NCBI RefSeq assembly: GCF_030504625.1 | Contig: NZ_JAUKWH010000006.1 | Span: 120,354-184,353, forward strand | DNA: 64,000 nucleotides | Source: Neisseria sp. MVDL19-042950 | GTDB taxonomy: Bacteria; Pseudomonadota; Gammaproteobacteria; Burkholderiales; Neisseriaceae | Direction: 5' to 3' | Part shown: positions 1-10,217 of the stretch, piece by piece | How positions within the stretch are numbered: the first letter of the stretch is position 1 | Layout: each line of letters begins with the position of its first letter | Translations under genes and position numbers: made by a program | Notes under the pieces: generated by a model | Told to the model about the DNA's origin: nothing | Database searches by the model: none | Seen by the model: the letters and a program-made list of their open reading frames with translations, nothing else

Positions 1-1
1 G

Positions 2-889
2 GCTTATCCCAGCTCGGTAATTATGAACGCCATGCCCGCGCATGTGGCCGGCGTGCCCGAAATCATCATGGTGGTGCCCACGCCCCAAGGCGAGCGCAAC
101 GATATTGTGTTGGCGGCGGCATTTGTGGCCGGCGTAACCAAAGTGTTTACCGTCGGCGGCGCGCAGGCGGTGGCGGCGCTGGCTTACGGCACTGAAACCG
201 TGCCGCAGGTCGATAAAATCACCGGCCCCGGCAATGCGTTTGTGGCCGCCGCCAAACGCCGCGTGTTCGGCGTGGTGGGCATTGATATGGTAGCGGGGCC
301 GTCTGAAATTCTGGTGATTGCCGACGGCACCACGCCCGCCGATTGGGTGGCGATGGATCTGTTCAGCCAAGCCGAACACGACGAAATCGCCCAAGCCATT
401 CTGATTGCCACCTCGCAGCAATATCTGGACGAAGTTCAGACGGCCATGAACAAGCTGATCGAAGACATGCCGCGTCGCGCGATTATTGAAGCCTCGCTGG
501 GCAACCGCGGCGCGATGATTCTGGCCAAAGATTTGGACGAAGCCTGCGAAGTCGCCAACTATATTGCGCCGGAGCACTTGGAATTGTCGGTGGAAAACCC
601 GCAGGAATGGGCGCAAAAAATCCGCCACGCCGGTGCGATTTTCATGGGCAAATACACCAGCGAGAGTTTAGGCGACTATTGCGCCGGCCCCAACCATGTG
701 TTGCCCACCAGCCGCACGGCGCGTTTCTCTTCGCCGCTAGGCACTTACGATTTCCAAAAACGCAGCAGCCTGATTCAGGTTTCCGAACAGGGGGCGCAGT
801 ATCTCGGCGAAACCGCCAGCATATTGGCCCACGGCGAGCGGCTGACGGCACACGCAAGGGCGGCGGAATTGCGTTTGAAAAAGCGTTGA
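2..889 (+). CDS. hisD: Histidinol dehydrogenase, C-terminal part (5' end outside window)
   Basis: HisD catalyses the last two steps of histidine synthesis, L-histidinol to L-histidine, using NAD and zinc in the cytoplasm. The frame is open from base 2, so the N-terminal third lies upstream. Family landmarks are visible: the zinc-site stretch FSQAEHD, the catalytic Glu-His in YIAPEHLEL, the [13 protein letters not shown] segment that supplies an active-site Asp, and a His near the C-terminus in LTAHAR. The ending KKR matches a normal C-terminus. No other his gene follows, so it is the last gene of its unit here. A DUS inverted-repeat hairpin lies just downstream. Confidence 0.96.
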   Translation, partial: AYPSSVIMNAMPAHVAGVPEIIMVVPTPQGERNDIVLAAAFVAGVTKVFTVGGAQAVAALAYGTETVPQVDKITGPGNAFVAAAKRRVFGVVGIDMVAGPSEILVIADGTTPADWVAMDLFSQAEHDEIAQAILIATSQQYLDEVQTAMNKLIEDMPRRAIIEASLGNRGAMILAKDLDEACEVANYIAPEHLELSVENPQEWAQKIRHAGAIFMGKYTSESLGDYCAGPNHVLPTSRTARFSSPLGTYDFQKRSSLIQVSEQGAQYLGETASILAHGERLTAHARAAELRLKKR

Positions 890-910
890 TATGGATTGAT
901 GCGGTTGAAG

Positions 911-980
911 AGGCCGTCTGAAAGCGAGTTTAGTGAGCTTCGCCAAAGCGAGTTTTGTGAGTTTCGCTTTCAGACGGCCT
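911..980 (+). terminator. DUS inverted-repeat hairpin after hisD
   Basis: AGGCCGTCTGAAAGCGA at 911-927 pairs with its complement at 962-980. The loop holds an imperfect direct repeat of about 20 bases (AGCGAGTTT.GTGAG). It is placed as a transcription stop for hisD. Confidence 0.6.
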
Positions 981-997
981 ATGAATTTTGAATCGTC

Positions 998-1375
998 ATG
1001 GAAATTTTATTCGAGCTGTTTGCAGAATTCGTTTTACAGATTGTTGCCGAAGTTTTAGTCGAACTGGGCATCCGTTCTGCCAAATCAAGCCTCCGCAAAC
1101 CGCAATCTTGGTTGGTGGCCGCAGGTTATGGGATTGCCGGTGCGTTAATCGGTGCGGGCAGTTTGCTGGTGTTTCCCGAGCACTTTATCCGCAGCGAAAA
1201 CCTGCAAGTATTCAATTTGCTGTTCACACCGGTATTGGCCGGTACGCTGATGTGCGTTATCAGCCGCGGGGAGAAGCGGAACGGCCGTTCTTTACGGCTG
1301 CACCGTTTTGTTCGCGGTTTTTTGTTTGCCTTTTGTATGGCACTCGTCCGCTTGTCGGCGCAAGCCGCTGTTTGA
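998..1375 (+). CDS. Small conserved-looking inner-membrane protein, 125 aa
   Basis: Function not recognised. The first ~30 residues form a hydrophobic/acidic amphipathic stretch (MEILFELFAEFVLQIVAEVL). They are followed by a basic linker and then three probable membrane segments at about residues 39-59, 70-88 and 105-121. A short Arg/Lys-rich loop (RGEKRNGRSLRLHR) separates the last two. It sits alone between DUS hairpins at 911-980 and 1481-1515, so it is probably a single-gene unit. The ATG at 998 is the first start in frame. The frame beginning at 988 that overlaps it is a shadow. Confidence 0.6.
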   Translation: MEILFELFAEFVLQIVAEVLVELGIRSAKSSLRKPQSWLVAAGYGIAGALIGAGSLLVFPEHFIRSENLQVFNLLFTPVLAGTLMCVISRGEKRNGRSLRLHRFVRGFLFAFCMALVRLSAQAAV

Positions 1376-1480
1376 AAAATACAGAAGAAAGTCTAAAAAA
1401 TAGTATGTTGGTTAAGTCCGGGCATGACGGAACCGCGATAAAAAACAAGTTTGTTTGCCATAAGTACGAAACCATGCTTT

Positions 1481-1515
1481 GAGGCCGTCTGAAAATCTGT
1501 TTTTCAGACGGCCTC
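1481..1515. terminator. DUS palindrome terminator between convergent genes
   Basis: A perfect 15-bp stem, GAGGCCGTCTGAAAA and its complement, with a 5-base loop. It lies between the convergent 125-aa gene and maf and probably serves both strands. Confidence 0.75.
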
Positions 1516-1540
1516 TTGTTTATGCCTTGTGCCGCGGCCT

Positions 1541-2146
1541 TTATGCCGTCTGAAACGGCGGCACGGGCAGGCCGAATTCTTGCAGCAGGGCTACGGTTTC
1601 ATATACGGGCAGCCCCATCACGCCGGTGAAGCTGCCGTGCAGGTTTTCGACAAACAGGCCGCCCAAGCCTTGAATGCCGTATGCGCCGGCTTTGTCCATC
1701 GGTTCGCCGCTGGCAATGTAGGCGGCGATTTCGGCGGCAGTCAGCGGTTTGAAGGTAACGTCGCTTTGCTGGAGGACGGCGCGGGTTTCGCCCTGCCAAT
1801 ACACGCATACGGCGGTCAGCACTTGGTGGGTGGTGCCGGAAAGCTCCAGAAGCATGGCGGCAGCTTCGGCGGGGGATTCGGGTTTGCCCAGAATATGGTT
1901 ATGCAATGCAACGGTGGTGTCGGCGGTAATCAACGGGTATAGCGGCTGGTAGGGATATTGCTGCTGCCAGTAGGCGACGGCGGCGGCGTTTTTCTCGCAG
2001 GCCATGCGCGCGGCGTAAGCGGCGGCGGGTTCGCAGGCGTAAGGGGTTTCGTTGATATCGGCGGGCAGGCGGATAACGGTATAGCCGATGTTTTCGAGAA
2101 TTTCGCGCCGGCGCGGGCTGCCCGAGGCGAGATACAGCGTGTTCAT
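1541..2146 (-). CDS. maf: Maf/YhdE-type nucleotide pyrophosphatase
   Basis: The Maf family hydrolyses non-canonical or excess nucleoside triphosphates (YhdE subfamily: dTTP/UTP) to monophosphates. This 201-aa protein begins MNTLYLASGSPRRREIL, the family phosphate-loop region. It carries ITADTTVALH (catalytic Asp) and the YhdE-like DKAGAYGIQGLGG segment. A longer open frame runs upstream to 2659, but family length and the N-terminal motif fix the start at 2146. That ATG overlaps the TGA of the upstream SDR gene (ATGA), which suggests translational coupling. The stop codon abuts a DUS in the ATGCCGTCTGAA form at 1543-1554, and the last residues (PFQTA) are encoded by it. Confidence 0.92.
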   Translation of the reverse strand: MNTLYLASGSPRRREILENIGYTVIRLPADINETPYACEPAAAYAARMACEKNAAAVAYWQQQYPYQPLYPLITADTTVALHNHILGKPESPAEAAAMLLELSGTTHQVLTAVCVYWQGETRAVLQQSDVTFKPLTAAEIAAYIASGEPMDKAGAYGIQGLGGLFVENLHGSFTGVMGLPVYETVALLQEFGLPVPPFQTA

Positions 2147-2985
2147 ACTTCTTGTCCTTTTACGGCGCGCCGTTGCAGGCGGTCGAGCAGGGGCGTGGGC
2201 AGCAGGCGTTTCAGATACCAGAACAATACGGTGGGAAAAGTAACCAGATAGCGGGCTTTGGGTTGGGCGGCAGTGAGCGCTTTCACGCAGATGGCGGCGC
2301 AATCGGGCGACGACATGGTAAACGGTGCCACCGCGCCTTCCGCTTCGAGGCGGTTGAGCTGGTGCCGGTAGCTGCGGGCGTGGAAGCTGTTGTCGATGTC
2401 GATGTATTGGTGCAGCTTTTTCAAGGCGTTGGGGCGGAATTTCGTGGCAATCGGGCCGGGTTCGACCAAGCTCACGAAAATGCCGCTGCCCGCCGTTTCG
2501 AGGCGGAGGGTGTCGCACATGCCTTCGAGGGCGAATTTGGTGCTGTTGTACGCACCGCGCCACGGCATGGCGGCGAAACCTAAAATGCTGCTGTTGACCA
2601 AAATCCGGCCGTGCCCTTGTTTGCGGAACACTTCCATGGCGCGGCGGATGCATTCCCACGCGCCGAATACGTTGGTTTCGAATTGTTCACGCAGGGCATC
2701 GCGGGGAATGTCTTCCACCGCGCCCACCTGCCCGTAGCCCGCATTGGAAAACAAGGCATCGAGTTTGCCGCCGGTTTGGGCGAGCACGGTATCGAAGGCC
2801 GTCTGAATGCTGTGGCTGTCGGTAACGTCGAGTTGGAGGGTGTCGGTTAAACCTTCGTTGCGCAAGCGGGCAACGTCTTCGGCACGGCGGCAGGTGGCGA
2901 ATACCCGCCAGCCGAGCGCGTGCAGTTGTTTGGCGGTGTCGTAGCCGATGCCGCTGGAGCAGCCGGTGATTAAGATGGTTTTCAT
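2143..2985 (-). CDS. Short-chain dehydrogenase/reductase
   Basis: A classical SDR oxidoreductase of 280 aa; the substrate is unknown. The Rossmann motif TGCSSGIG is at residues 7-14, NAG at 81-83, the catalytic Ser in VNSS near 132-133, and YxxxK at Tyr146/Lys150. The C-terminal part (FPTVLFWYLKRLLPTPLLDRL) is hydrophobic and basic, as in SDRs that associate with membranes. The stop overlaps the maf start by 4 bases, so the two are probably one transcript. The physiological link to Maf is not evident from the sequence. Confidence 0.9.
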   Translation of the reverse strand: MKTILITGCSSGIGYDTAKQLHALGWRVFATCRRAEDVARLRNEGLTDTLQLDVTDSHSIQTAFDTVLAQTGGKLDALFSNAGYGQVGAVEDIPRDALREQFETNVFGAWECIRRAMEVFRKQGHGRILVNSSILGFAAMPWRGAYNSTKFALEGMCDTLRLETAGSGIFVSLVEPGPIATKFRPNALKKLHQYIDIDNSFHARSYRHQLNRLEAEGAVAPFTMSSPDCAAICVKALTAAQPKARYLVTFPTVLFWYLKRLLPTPLLDRLQRRAVKGQEV

Positions 2986-3036
2986 AGTGTGTGTTTTTAA
3001 AGCAGTAAAGACGGTGTATGTTAAACGATAAAACGG

Positions 3037-3067
3037 CAGGCCGTCTGAAATTTTCCAAACGGCCTGC
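3037..3067 (-). terminator. Imperfect DUS hairpin
   Basis: CAGGCCGTCTGAAA faces an imperfect complement ending AACGGCCTG. It lies 16 bases beyond the stop of the minus-strand gene at 3083. Confidence 0.5.
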
Positions 3068-3082
3068 GTCGATGGAACAAAG

Positions 3083-3529
3083 TTAAAGCCGCTGGATTCT
3101 CTGCTTCAATGCGGAAATGCGGTTTTCGATAGCGGCAACCTGTTTGTGCCACGTCAGCAAACGTGTGGCGGCCAGTATATAGATGATCAGGATGCTGCTG
3201 CCGGAAAAATAGCTGTGGAAACTCTCCAGTATTTCCCTGATCATACCGCCGGACGGGGTGGGGCGGCCCGACCATGCGATGAAAAAGCAGATGATGCCTA
3301 ACATGCCCACGCCCGAAGCCAGCATCACCAAACCGCTGCTGAGCTGCCATCTTTTAAAGCGGTTGGAAGCCAAACCCGCCATTAAAGTAATCAGGCTCAC
3401 CGCCAACGTACCCGAAAGCATGATGCCTTTCGGAATGGCGGGTTCGGTCGAAATAAACGCCACCAAGCCGAACATATGGAAAAAAGTTACCGCTACAATG
3501 AGAAATATGATGCTGAAAAAGGTACGCAT
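3083..3529 (-). CDS. Hypothetical membrane protein with C-terminal coiled coil
   Basis: Not recognised. Starting at the ATG at 3529 (MRTFFSIIFLIV) gives 148 aa with four probable membrane segments, at about residues 4-24, 34-52, 64-84 and 113-131. A final amphipathic helix (HKQVAAIENRISALKQRIQRL) follows and looks like a short coiled coil. An in-frame start at 3595 would add 22 residues that are less membrane-like at the front, so 3529 is preferred. The gene is flanked by a DUS hairpin on its 3' side and a different strand on its 5' side. Confidence 0.55.
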   Translation of the reverse strand: MRTFFSIIFLIVAVTFFHMFGLVAFISTEPAIPKGIMLSGTLAVSLITLMAGLASNRFKRWQLSSGLVMLASGVGMLGIICFFIAWSGRPTPSGGMIREILESFHSYFSGSSILIIYILAATRLLTWHKQVAAIENRISALKQRIQRL

Positions 3530-3751
3530 TACCTGTTCCGTTTTGAAAGGTGGATACAAAAATATGCGGGCGGTGTTTCGGATTGGTTCCGCCACTGAAG
3601 CCGGTAAGAAGAGGCGGTATTATGCCGATGAATTTCCGTGCGTGATAGTGTTTCGGACAAACGGCCTGAAATGCGGTTGGTTATAACCTGAGTAATTGCT
3701 TGTGCGGGATATCGGTTAAGACGGCATCCGGTTGCCGTCCGAACCATATCA

Positions 3752-3798
3752 GGCCGTCTGAAAACCTTTTCTGTTGCCGATGGCGGTTTCAGACGGCC
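3752..3798. terminator. DUS inverted pair
   Basis: GGCCGTCTGAAAACC and GGTTTCAGACGGCC face each other across a ~17-base loop. The pair lies upstream of the YqaA-like gene. Confidence 0.4.
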
Positions 3799-3841
3799 CC
3801 AATCCCCGCTACAATGCCTGCTTTTGTGTTTGCCGCATCCG

Positions 3842-4252
3842 ATGGACTTATTCTGGCTCTACTGGGCACTTGCCGCTTCTGCTTTTACTTCCGCCACCAT
3901 TCTGCCCGGCACATCGGAGGCGGCGTTTGCGCTGTTCGTACAAAACCGCCCCGAAGCATGGGCGGGGGCGTTGCTGGTTGCCGGTACCGCCAACGGCTTG
4001 GGCAGCATAGCCTCTTACGGTATGGGGCGGCTGTTTCCCGATAAAAAGAGGCCGTCTGAAAAAGTGCTGCGCCGGCTCAACCGCTATGGCATTTGGGTAT
4101 TATTGCTGGCGTGGCTGCCCGTTGTCGGCGACGGTTTGCCGATTGCCGCCGGCTGGCTGCGGCTGCATTTCTGGAAAAGCTGCATCATGTTGGTTGCAGG
4201 AAAATTCATCCGCTACGGCGTGCTGCTGGCGGGGCTGAAAGCGTGGCTGTAA
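3842..4252 (+). CDS. YqaA-type DedA-related membrane protein
   Basis: A 136-aa multi-spanning membrane protein. The N-terminus MDLFWLYWALAASAFTSATILPGTSEAAF, then the Gly/Asn-rich TANGLGSIASYGMGR and the C-terminal GDGLPIAAGWLRLHFWKS segment, match the small YqaA branch of the DedA/SNARE-associated (VTT) family. That family contributes to membrane lipid homeostasis; the exact substrate is not settled. The ATG at 3842 is chosen over 3824 because the family begins close to FWLYW. A DUS is embedded in frame and encodes RPSEK in the cytoplasmic loop. Confidence 0.78.
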   Translation: MDLFWLYWALAASAFTSATILPGTSEAAFALFVQNRPEAWAGALLVAGTANGLGSIASYGMGRLFPDKKRPSEKVLRRLNRYGIWVLLLAWLPVVGDGLPIAAGWLRLHFWKSCIMLVAGKFIRYGVLLAGLKAWL

Positions 4253-4262
4253 ACAAGGCTTC

Positions 4263-4298
4263 GAGGCCGTCTGAACACCGTGTTTTTCAGACGGCCTC
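4263..4298 (+). terminator. DUS palindrome terminator
   Basis: GAGGCCGTCTGA and its complement flank a short loop. It lies between the YqaA-like gene and rsmA. Confidence 0.65.
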
Positions 4299-4348
4299 AA
4301 GTGTTTTGCGCTACAATGCGCGATTGGAACGGATTCTGAAGAAGCAGC

Positions 4349-5128
4349 ATGAAAGAACATAAAGCCCGCAAACGGTTCGGGCAAAATTTTTTGCAGGACA
4401 CCCGCATTATCAGTGATATTGTGAACGCCGTCCGCCCGCAGCCGGAAGATATTGTGATTGAAATCGGCCCCGGCTTGGCGGCGATTACCGAGCCGTTGGC
4501 AAAGAAATTGAACCGGCTGCATGTGGTCGAAATCGACCGCGACATCATCAAGCGCCTGAAAACCCTGCCGTTTGCCGACAAACTGGTGATTCACGAAGGC
4601 GACGTTTTGCAGTTCGACTTCAAAAGCGTGGCGGGCAGAAAAAAAATCGTCGGCAACCTGCCGTACAACATCTCCACGCCGTTGCTGTTCCGCCTGAGCG
4701 AGGTGGCGGACGAAGTGGAAGACATGCACTTTATGTTGCAGAAAGAAGTGGTCGAGCGCATGGTGGCCGAGCCGAAAACCAACGACTACGGCCGCTTAGG
4801 CGTGATGCTGCAATATTTTTTCGATATGGAAATGCTGATCGAAGTGCCGCCCGAATCGTTCGACCCCGCGCCGAAAGTCGATTCCGCCGTAGTGCGCATG
4901 ATTCCGCAGCAAGGCCGCATCGGTGTCGCACGCGATTTCGAGCATTTCGGCAAGCTGGTTAAAGCCGCGTTTGCCCAACGGCGCAAAACCATACGCAACA
5001 ATCTGAAAGAAGTTGCCTCAGACGAAGATTTGCAGGCGGTAGGCATCAACCCGCAAGACCGCGCCGAACACATCGCACCGGAACTTTATGTGCAGTTGAG
5101 CAATTATTTGGTGGGAAAGGCCGTCTGA
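4349..5128 (+). CDS. rsmA: 16S rRNA (A1518/A1519-N6) dimethyltransferase
   Basis: RsmA (KsgA) dimethylates two adjacent adenines in helix 45 of 16S rRNA late in 30S assembly, using SAM. The 259-aa protein shows the family order: RFGQNFLQD at the N-terminus, the SAM loop [14 protein letters not shown], an acidic strand [16 protein letters not shown], and the catalytic NLPYNIS. Length is typical. The last codons GCC GTC TGA lie inside a DUS, so the uptake word supplies the stop. The ABC ATPase gene starts 14 bases later. Confidence 0.97.
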   Translation: MKEHKARKRFGQNFLQDTRIISDIVNAVRPQPEDIVIEIGPGLAAITEPLAKKLNRLHVVEIDRDIIKRLKTLPFADKLVIHEGDVLQFDFKSVAGRKKIVGNLPYNISTPLLFRLSEVADEVEDMHFMLQKEVVERMVAEPKTNDYGRLGVMLQYFFDMEMLIEVPPESFDPAPKVDSAVVRMIPQQGRIGVARDFEHFGKLVKAAFAQRRKTIRNNLKEVASDEDLQAVGINPQDRAEHIAPELYVQLSNYLVGKAV

Positions 5129-5142
5129 AATTTGGGAAAAAT

Positions 5143-5874
5143 ATGATTAAATTCAAAAATGTACACAAATACTTCAAAGACCTGCATGTGATTAACGGCA
5201 TAAATTTGGAAGTGAAACAAGGCGAAGTGGTAGTGGTGTGCGGCCCGTCCGGCAGCGGCAAATCCACCCTGATCCGCACCGTCAACCAGCTCGAAACCAT
5301 TGAAAGCGGCGAAATTTGGGTAGACGGCATGAACGTGGCCGATCCGAAAACCGATTTGAACAAAGTGCGCGAAGAGGTGGGCTTTGTGTTTCAAGGCTTC
5401 AACCTTTATCCGCATTTAAACGTGTTGGAAAACATCATCCTTTCGCCGATGAAAGTGAAAAAGCAAAGCCGCGAACAGGCCGAGCAAAAAGCGATGGAGC
5501 TTTTAGACCGCGTGGGCTTGGCGCACAAAAAATATGCCATGCCCGGCCAGCTTTCCGGTGGCCAGCAGCAACGCGTGGCAATCGCCCGCGGCTTGGCGAT
5601 GGAGCCGCGCGTGATGTTGTTTGACGAACCGACTTCGGCGCTTGATCCGGAAATGGTCGGCGAAGTATTGAAAGTAATGAAAGATTTGGCAAACAGCGGC
5701 ATGACCATGATGTGCGTTACCCACGAGATGGGTTTCGCCCGCGAAGTGGCCGACCGTGTGATTTTTGTCGATCACGGTCAAATTATCGAAGAAGCCGAAC
5801 CGGAAGAATTCTTCACCAACCCGAAACACGAGCGTGCGCAGCAATTCTTGCAGCAGGTGATGAAGCAGGGGTGA
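5143..5874 (+). CDS. Polar amino-acid ABC transporter ATP-binding protein (GlnQ type)
   Basis: The ATPase subunit of a polar amino-acid importer, 243 aa. Walker A GPSGSGKS is at about 34-41. The signature LSGGQQQR, Walker [14 protein letters not shown] and the H-loop [15 protein letters not shown] are all present; the last is characteristic of the GlnQ/HisP group. No permease or solute-binding gene is adjacent, so the partners must lie elsewhere and the amino acid cannot be named. It follows rsmA closely and may be co-transcribed with it. Confidence 0.92.
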   Translation: MIKFKNVHKYFKDLHVINGINLEVKQGEVVVVCGPSGSGKSTLIRTVNQLETIESGEIWVDGMNVADPKTDLNKVREEVGFVFQGFNLYPHLNVLENIILSPMKVKKQSREQAEQKAMELLDRVGLAHKKYAMPGQLSGGQQQRVAIARGLAMEPRVMLFDEPTSALDPEMVGEVLKVMKDLANSGMTMMCVTHEMGFAREVADRVIFVDHGQIIEEAEPEEFFTNPKHERAQQFLQQVMKQG

Positions 5875-5966
5875 GAAAACGGTATTGCGGTTAATCTTTT
5901 TAAAACAGAGATTAACGGTTGATTTACCGTTTCGTCGCGGTTGAAACGATTTAAAAATACCAATCA

Positions 5967-6003
5967 AACAGGCCGTCTGAAATGATTTTCAGACGGCCTG
6001 TTT
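5967..6003. terminator. DUS palindrome terminator
   Basis: A perfect 17-bp stem around AACAGGCCGTCTGAAA with a 3-base loop, between the convergent ABC ATPase and the small secreted protein gene. Confidence 0.75.
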
Positions 6004-6052
6004 GAATTTATTTACTTGTACGGACTGTTTACTCGTATAGCGTGTGTGCGGA

Positions 6053-6307
6053 TTAACGGTTACCTTCGCGTTTCAGTGAATGATAGCTGTTATCTACGCG
6101 GACACCGGTGGCTTCGGCAACGAATTTCACACGGTCGTCGTTTTTGGCAACTCGTTTTACGCCTTGATAGTGTACTTCTTTCAGACTGGTAATCACACCG
6201 GAGTCGTTAGCATGGTTCCATTTCGGTAATGAAGCTCCGCTTGATGCGGCGGCAAAAGCAGTAGCAAAAGTGGCAACAGCGGCAAAAATGATTGAGGTTT
6301 TTTTCAT
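6053..6307 (-). CDS. Small secreted protein, 84 aa, function unknown
   Basis: A clear signal peptide (MKKTSIIFAAVATFATAFAAASSGAS, cleavage probably near residues 23-26) precedes a ~58-residue polar, basic mature part. The mature part has no Cys and includes GVITSLKEVHYQGVKRVAKNDDRVKFVAEATGVRVDN. It has a good ribosome site (AAAGGAACC) before the ATG and stands alone. I cannot assign a family. It is not the PepSY type found at 23.4-24.0 kb. Confidence 0.65.
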   Translation of the reverse strand: MKKTSIIFAAVATFATAFAAASSGASLPKWNHANDSGVITSLKEVHYQGVKRVAKNDDRVKFVAEATGVRVDNSYHSLKREGNR

Positions 6308-6662
6308 GATGGTTCCTTTAACTTTTAATTAAAAAATCTGTTTGCGAATGACAGTGCTCTGTCGATGGAATGCATTCTAATGATTTCCTTTTGGTTTTAA
6401 AATACAGGTTTTATTGAAGTAATGTTTCCTATTAGGAAGTAATAAATGAGATAGTAACCAGTCTAATATCAGTTTAAGGCGGGCCTGACGCAGAGGGATA
6501 TGGGAATAGCTTAAGGCATATCAATGTTGCCGCGCGGCGATATCATATAGATGAACGCGAATGGCGCACCCGCGGAAATGCACCGCAGATGTCGTGGTGA
6601 AAAGTTTTCGTGAAAGAAAATGGCAGAGATGGGGTGTTGTTTGATACGGGTCGGAAACGGTT
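6308..6662. other. Intergenic region upstream of the small secreted protein gene
   Basis: 355 bases without a supported gene. The half next to 6307 is AT-rich and should hold that gene's promoter. It contains a palindrome, TTCCTA-T-TAGGAA, at 6426-6438 that could be an operator. The half next to holC has genic-looking composition, but no frame with a convincing start or motif. Confidence 0.4.
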
Positions 6663-7103
6663 TCAGGCTTTGCCCTGCATATTGTGATGCTCGATTTCAA
6701 AACCGCTGCTCCGATAAGCGCGGAAACGTTCGCGGGCTTCGGCGAGAGCTTCGAGGTTGCTGCCGACGATTTCCAACACCCGTGCAGGCGGCACCGGCGC
6801 GTCGCACCAAAAGTCGGGCGCAAGATTCAGCACCACCAAACCGCTTTCCGTTTCGGGCAGAGTGTTGCCGCAGGCCAGCACCAGCGGCACGTCTCGGGGG
6901 CAGGCTTGGCCGGTTTCCCAAACTTCGTGAGCCAAGAAACTGGTCGGCTCGAATTGCCATAAGTCGATATCCAAGCGCGCAACGGCTTCGGGCGAATCCG
7001 CCCACACCAACACGCGGGAGCCGCTTTGCATGGCGCGGGCGGCCAAACGACAGGTGAAGGCGTAGGGGTTGCCGACATGGGTATAGAATGTTGCTTTAGG
7101 CAT
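6663..7103 (-). CDS. holC: DNA polymerase III chi subunit
   Basis: Chi binds SSB and, through psi, the clamp loader of the replicative polymerase. The 146-aa protein has the family pattern: an N-terminal MPKATFYTHV, CRLAARAMQSGSRVLVWADSPEAVARLDIDLWQFEPTSFLAHEV, and a central LVLACGNTLPE followed by LVVLNL. Length is typical. It stands alone between intergenic regions, with no leucyl aminopeptidase or valS neighbour as is common in other proteobacteria. Confidence 0.9.
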   Translation of the reverse strand: MPKATFYTHVGNPYAFTCRLAARAMQSGSRVLVWADSPEAVARLDIDLWQFEPTSFLAHEVWETGQACPRDVPLVLACGNTLPETESGLVVLNLAPDFWCDAPVPPARVLEIVGSNLEALAEARERFRAYRSSGFEIEHHNMQGKA

Positions 7104-7231
7104 GTTGGTCTTTCGTGTTCGGTTGCGCTGTGTTTTTCAGACGGCCTGAAGTGTCGTATGGGTATGTTTAATTATGTTTAATATAGATGGGAGATGCGGT
7201 AAGGCCGGGTTGCGGCGGAAACAATAAGATG

Positions 7232-7261
7232 GAGGCCGTCTGAAAGTGTTCAGACGGCCTC
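7232..7261 (-). terminator. DUS hairpin after serS
   Basis: GAGGCCGTCTGAA and its complement with a short loop, 6 bases past the serS stop on the minus strand. Confidence 0.7.
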
Positions 7262-7266
7262 TGCCG

Positions 7267-8663
<1,397 letters not shown>

Positions 8664-8778
8664 CTGCCCCAAATTGACCGCCGTGTGAAAAAAGCGGATA
8701 ATTCCACCGGTTTGTTTTTCAATGTTTCAGACGGCCTCAGTTGTCTGAAACTTTTTATTTTATAAGAACTTATATCCC

Positions 8779-10134
8779 ATGAAATCACCCGAACTCCTCC
8801 TTCCCGCCGGCGGTCTCGAACGCATGCGCGCCGCCTACGATTTCGGCGCAGATGCCGTTTATGCCGGCAGCCCGCGCTATTCCCTGCGCGCCCGCAACAA
8901 CGAATTCGCCAAACTGCCGGTGCTGGAACAAGGCATCCGCGAAGCACACGAACGCGGCAAAAAATTCTTTCTTACCGTCAACACTTTGCCACACAATTCC
9001 AAACTGAAAACCTTTATGGCCGACATGGGGCCGCTGATCGCCATGAAACCCGACGCGCTGATTATGGCCGACCCCGGCCTGATTATGCAGGTGCGCGAAA
9101 AATGGCCGGAAATGCCGATTCATCTTTCCGTGCAGGCCAACACCACCAACTACTGGGGCGTGAAATTCTGGCAAAAAATCGGCGTGGAGCGGATTATCCT
9201 CTCGCGCGAATTGAGCATGGAAGAAATCGCCGAAATCCGCCAACAGTGCCCCGACATCGAACTGGAAGTGTTCGTGCACGGCGCATTGTGTATCGCCTAT
9301 TCCGGCCGCTGCCTGCTTTCCGGCTACTTCAACCACCGCGACCCCAATCAAGGCACCTGTACCAACGCCTGCCGCTGGGACTACAAAGTGCACGATGCCG
9401 AAACCGACGAAACGGGCGATGCCAAATTGTTGCAAGGCTTCAATTTCAGTCAGGCGCAGGAAGAAGCCAATGCCGCGTTTGAAGGCATCAACGGCCAAGT
9501 GCGCCATCCCGAAGCCAACAAAGTGTTCCTGATTGAAGAAGCCAACCGCCCGGGCGAGCTGATGCCGATTATGGAAGACGAGCACGGCACCTATATTATG
9601 AATTCCAAAGACTTACGTGCCATCGAGCAAGTGGCCAAACTCGCCGAAATCGGTGTGGACAGCCTCAAAGTGGAAGGCCGCACCAAATCGGTTTACTACG
9701 TCGCCCGCGTCGCCCAAGCCTACCGCAAAGCGATTGACGATGCCGTGGCCGGAAAACCCTTTGATTACAGCCTGTTGGCCGAACTCGAAGGCTTGGCCAA
9801 CCGCGGCTACACTTCGGGCTTTTTGGAGCGCCACCAAACGCAGGAATACCAAAACTACCTGCACGGCCATTCGCTGGCCAAACAAAGCCAGTTTGTCGGC
9901 CAGATTACCGAAATCGATGCCGACGGCTGGGCGACGGTGGAAGTGAAAAACCGTTTTGCCGTGGGCGACACCATTGAAATCATCCACCCGCAAGGCAACC
10001 AAACGCTGGTGCTGGAAGCCATGACCCGCAAAGGCGAAGCGGTGGATGCCGCGCCTGGCAACGGTATTCAGGTAAAGATTCCGAACATGCAGGGTAAAGA
10101 TAAGGCATTGATTGCGCGGATTATGAATCCTTAA
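8779..10134 (+). CDS. trhP: U32 family protein, TrhP-type tRNA hydroxylation protein
   Basis: 451 aa. The N-terminus KSPELLLPAGGLERMRAAYDFGADAVYAG and the U32 signature region (EVFVHGALCIAYSGRCLLSGYFNHRDPNQGTCTNACRW, about residues 165-203) identify the family formerly called YegQ. In E. coli TrhP, together with its paralogue TrhO, makes 5-hydroxyuridine at tRNA position 34. The conserved Cys residues in the signature are intact, and a beta-barrel C-terminal domain (IIHPQGNQTLVLEAM) is present. It is a monocistronic unit closed by the DUS terminator at 10150. Confidence 0.88.
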   Translation: MKSPELLLPAGGLERMRAAYDFGADAVYAGSPRYSLRARNNEFAKLPVLEQGIREAHERGKKFFLTVNTLPHNSKLKTFMADMGPLIAMKPDALIMADPGLIMQVREKWPEMPIHLSVQANTTNYWGVKFWQKIGVERIILSRELSMEEIAEIRQQCPDIELEVFVHGALCIAYSGRCLLSGYFNHRDPNQGTCTNACRWDYKVHDAETDETGDAKLLQGFNFSQAQEEANAAFEGINGQVRHPEANKVFLIEEANRPGELMPIMEDEHGTYIMNSKDLRAIEQVAKLAEIGVDSLKVEGRTKSVYYVARVAQAYRKAIDDAVAGKPFDYSLLAELEGLANRGYTSGFLERHQTQEYQNYLHGHSLAKQSQFVGQITEIDADGWATVEVKNRFAVGDTIEIIHPQGNQTLVLEAMTRKGEAVDAAPGNGIQVKIPNMQGKDKALIARIMNP

Positions 10135-10149
10135 CCTGATGTTTTGTTG

Positions 10150-10198
10150 AAAGAGGCCGTCTGAAAACTTGCAAAGCTCGTTTTCAGACGGCCTCTTT
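10150..10198. terminator. DUS palindrome terminator between convergent genes
   Basis: An almost perfect stem of about 19 bp around AAGAGGCCGTCTGAAAAC. It separates trhP from the convergent pxp operon. Confidence 0.75.
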
Positions 10199-10217
10199 CG
10201 GTTTGGGTTCGCGCGGC

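Noticed and set aside
988..1482. A 164-codon frame overlapping the 125-aa membrane protein
   Set aside because: Cys/Arg-rich with no hydrophobic pattern. The overlapping 998 frame has coherent membrane helices.
2147..2659. Upstream extension of maf giving a 372-aa product
   Set aside because: The extension overlaps the SDR coding sequence out of frame, and the Maf family begins at MNTLYLASGSPRR.
4638..4650. Run of eight A in rsmA
   Set aside because: Encodes conserved Lys residues in an rRNA methyltransferase; switching would be harmful and the tract is short.
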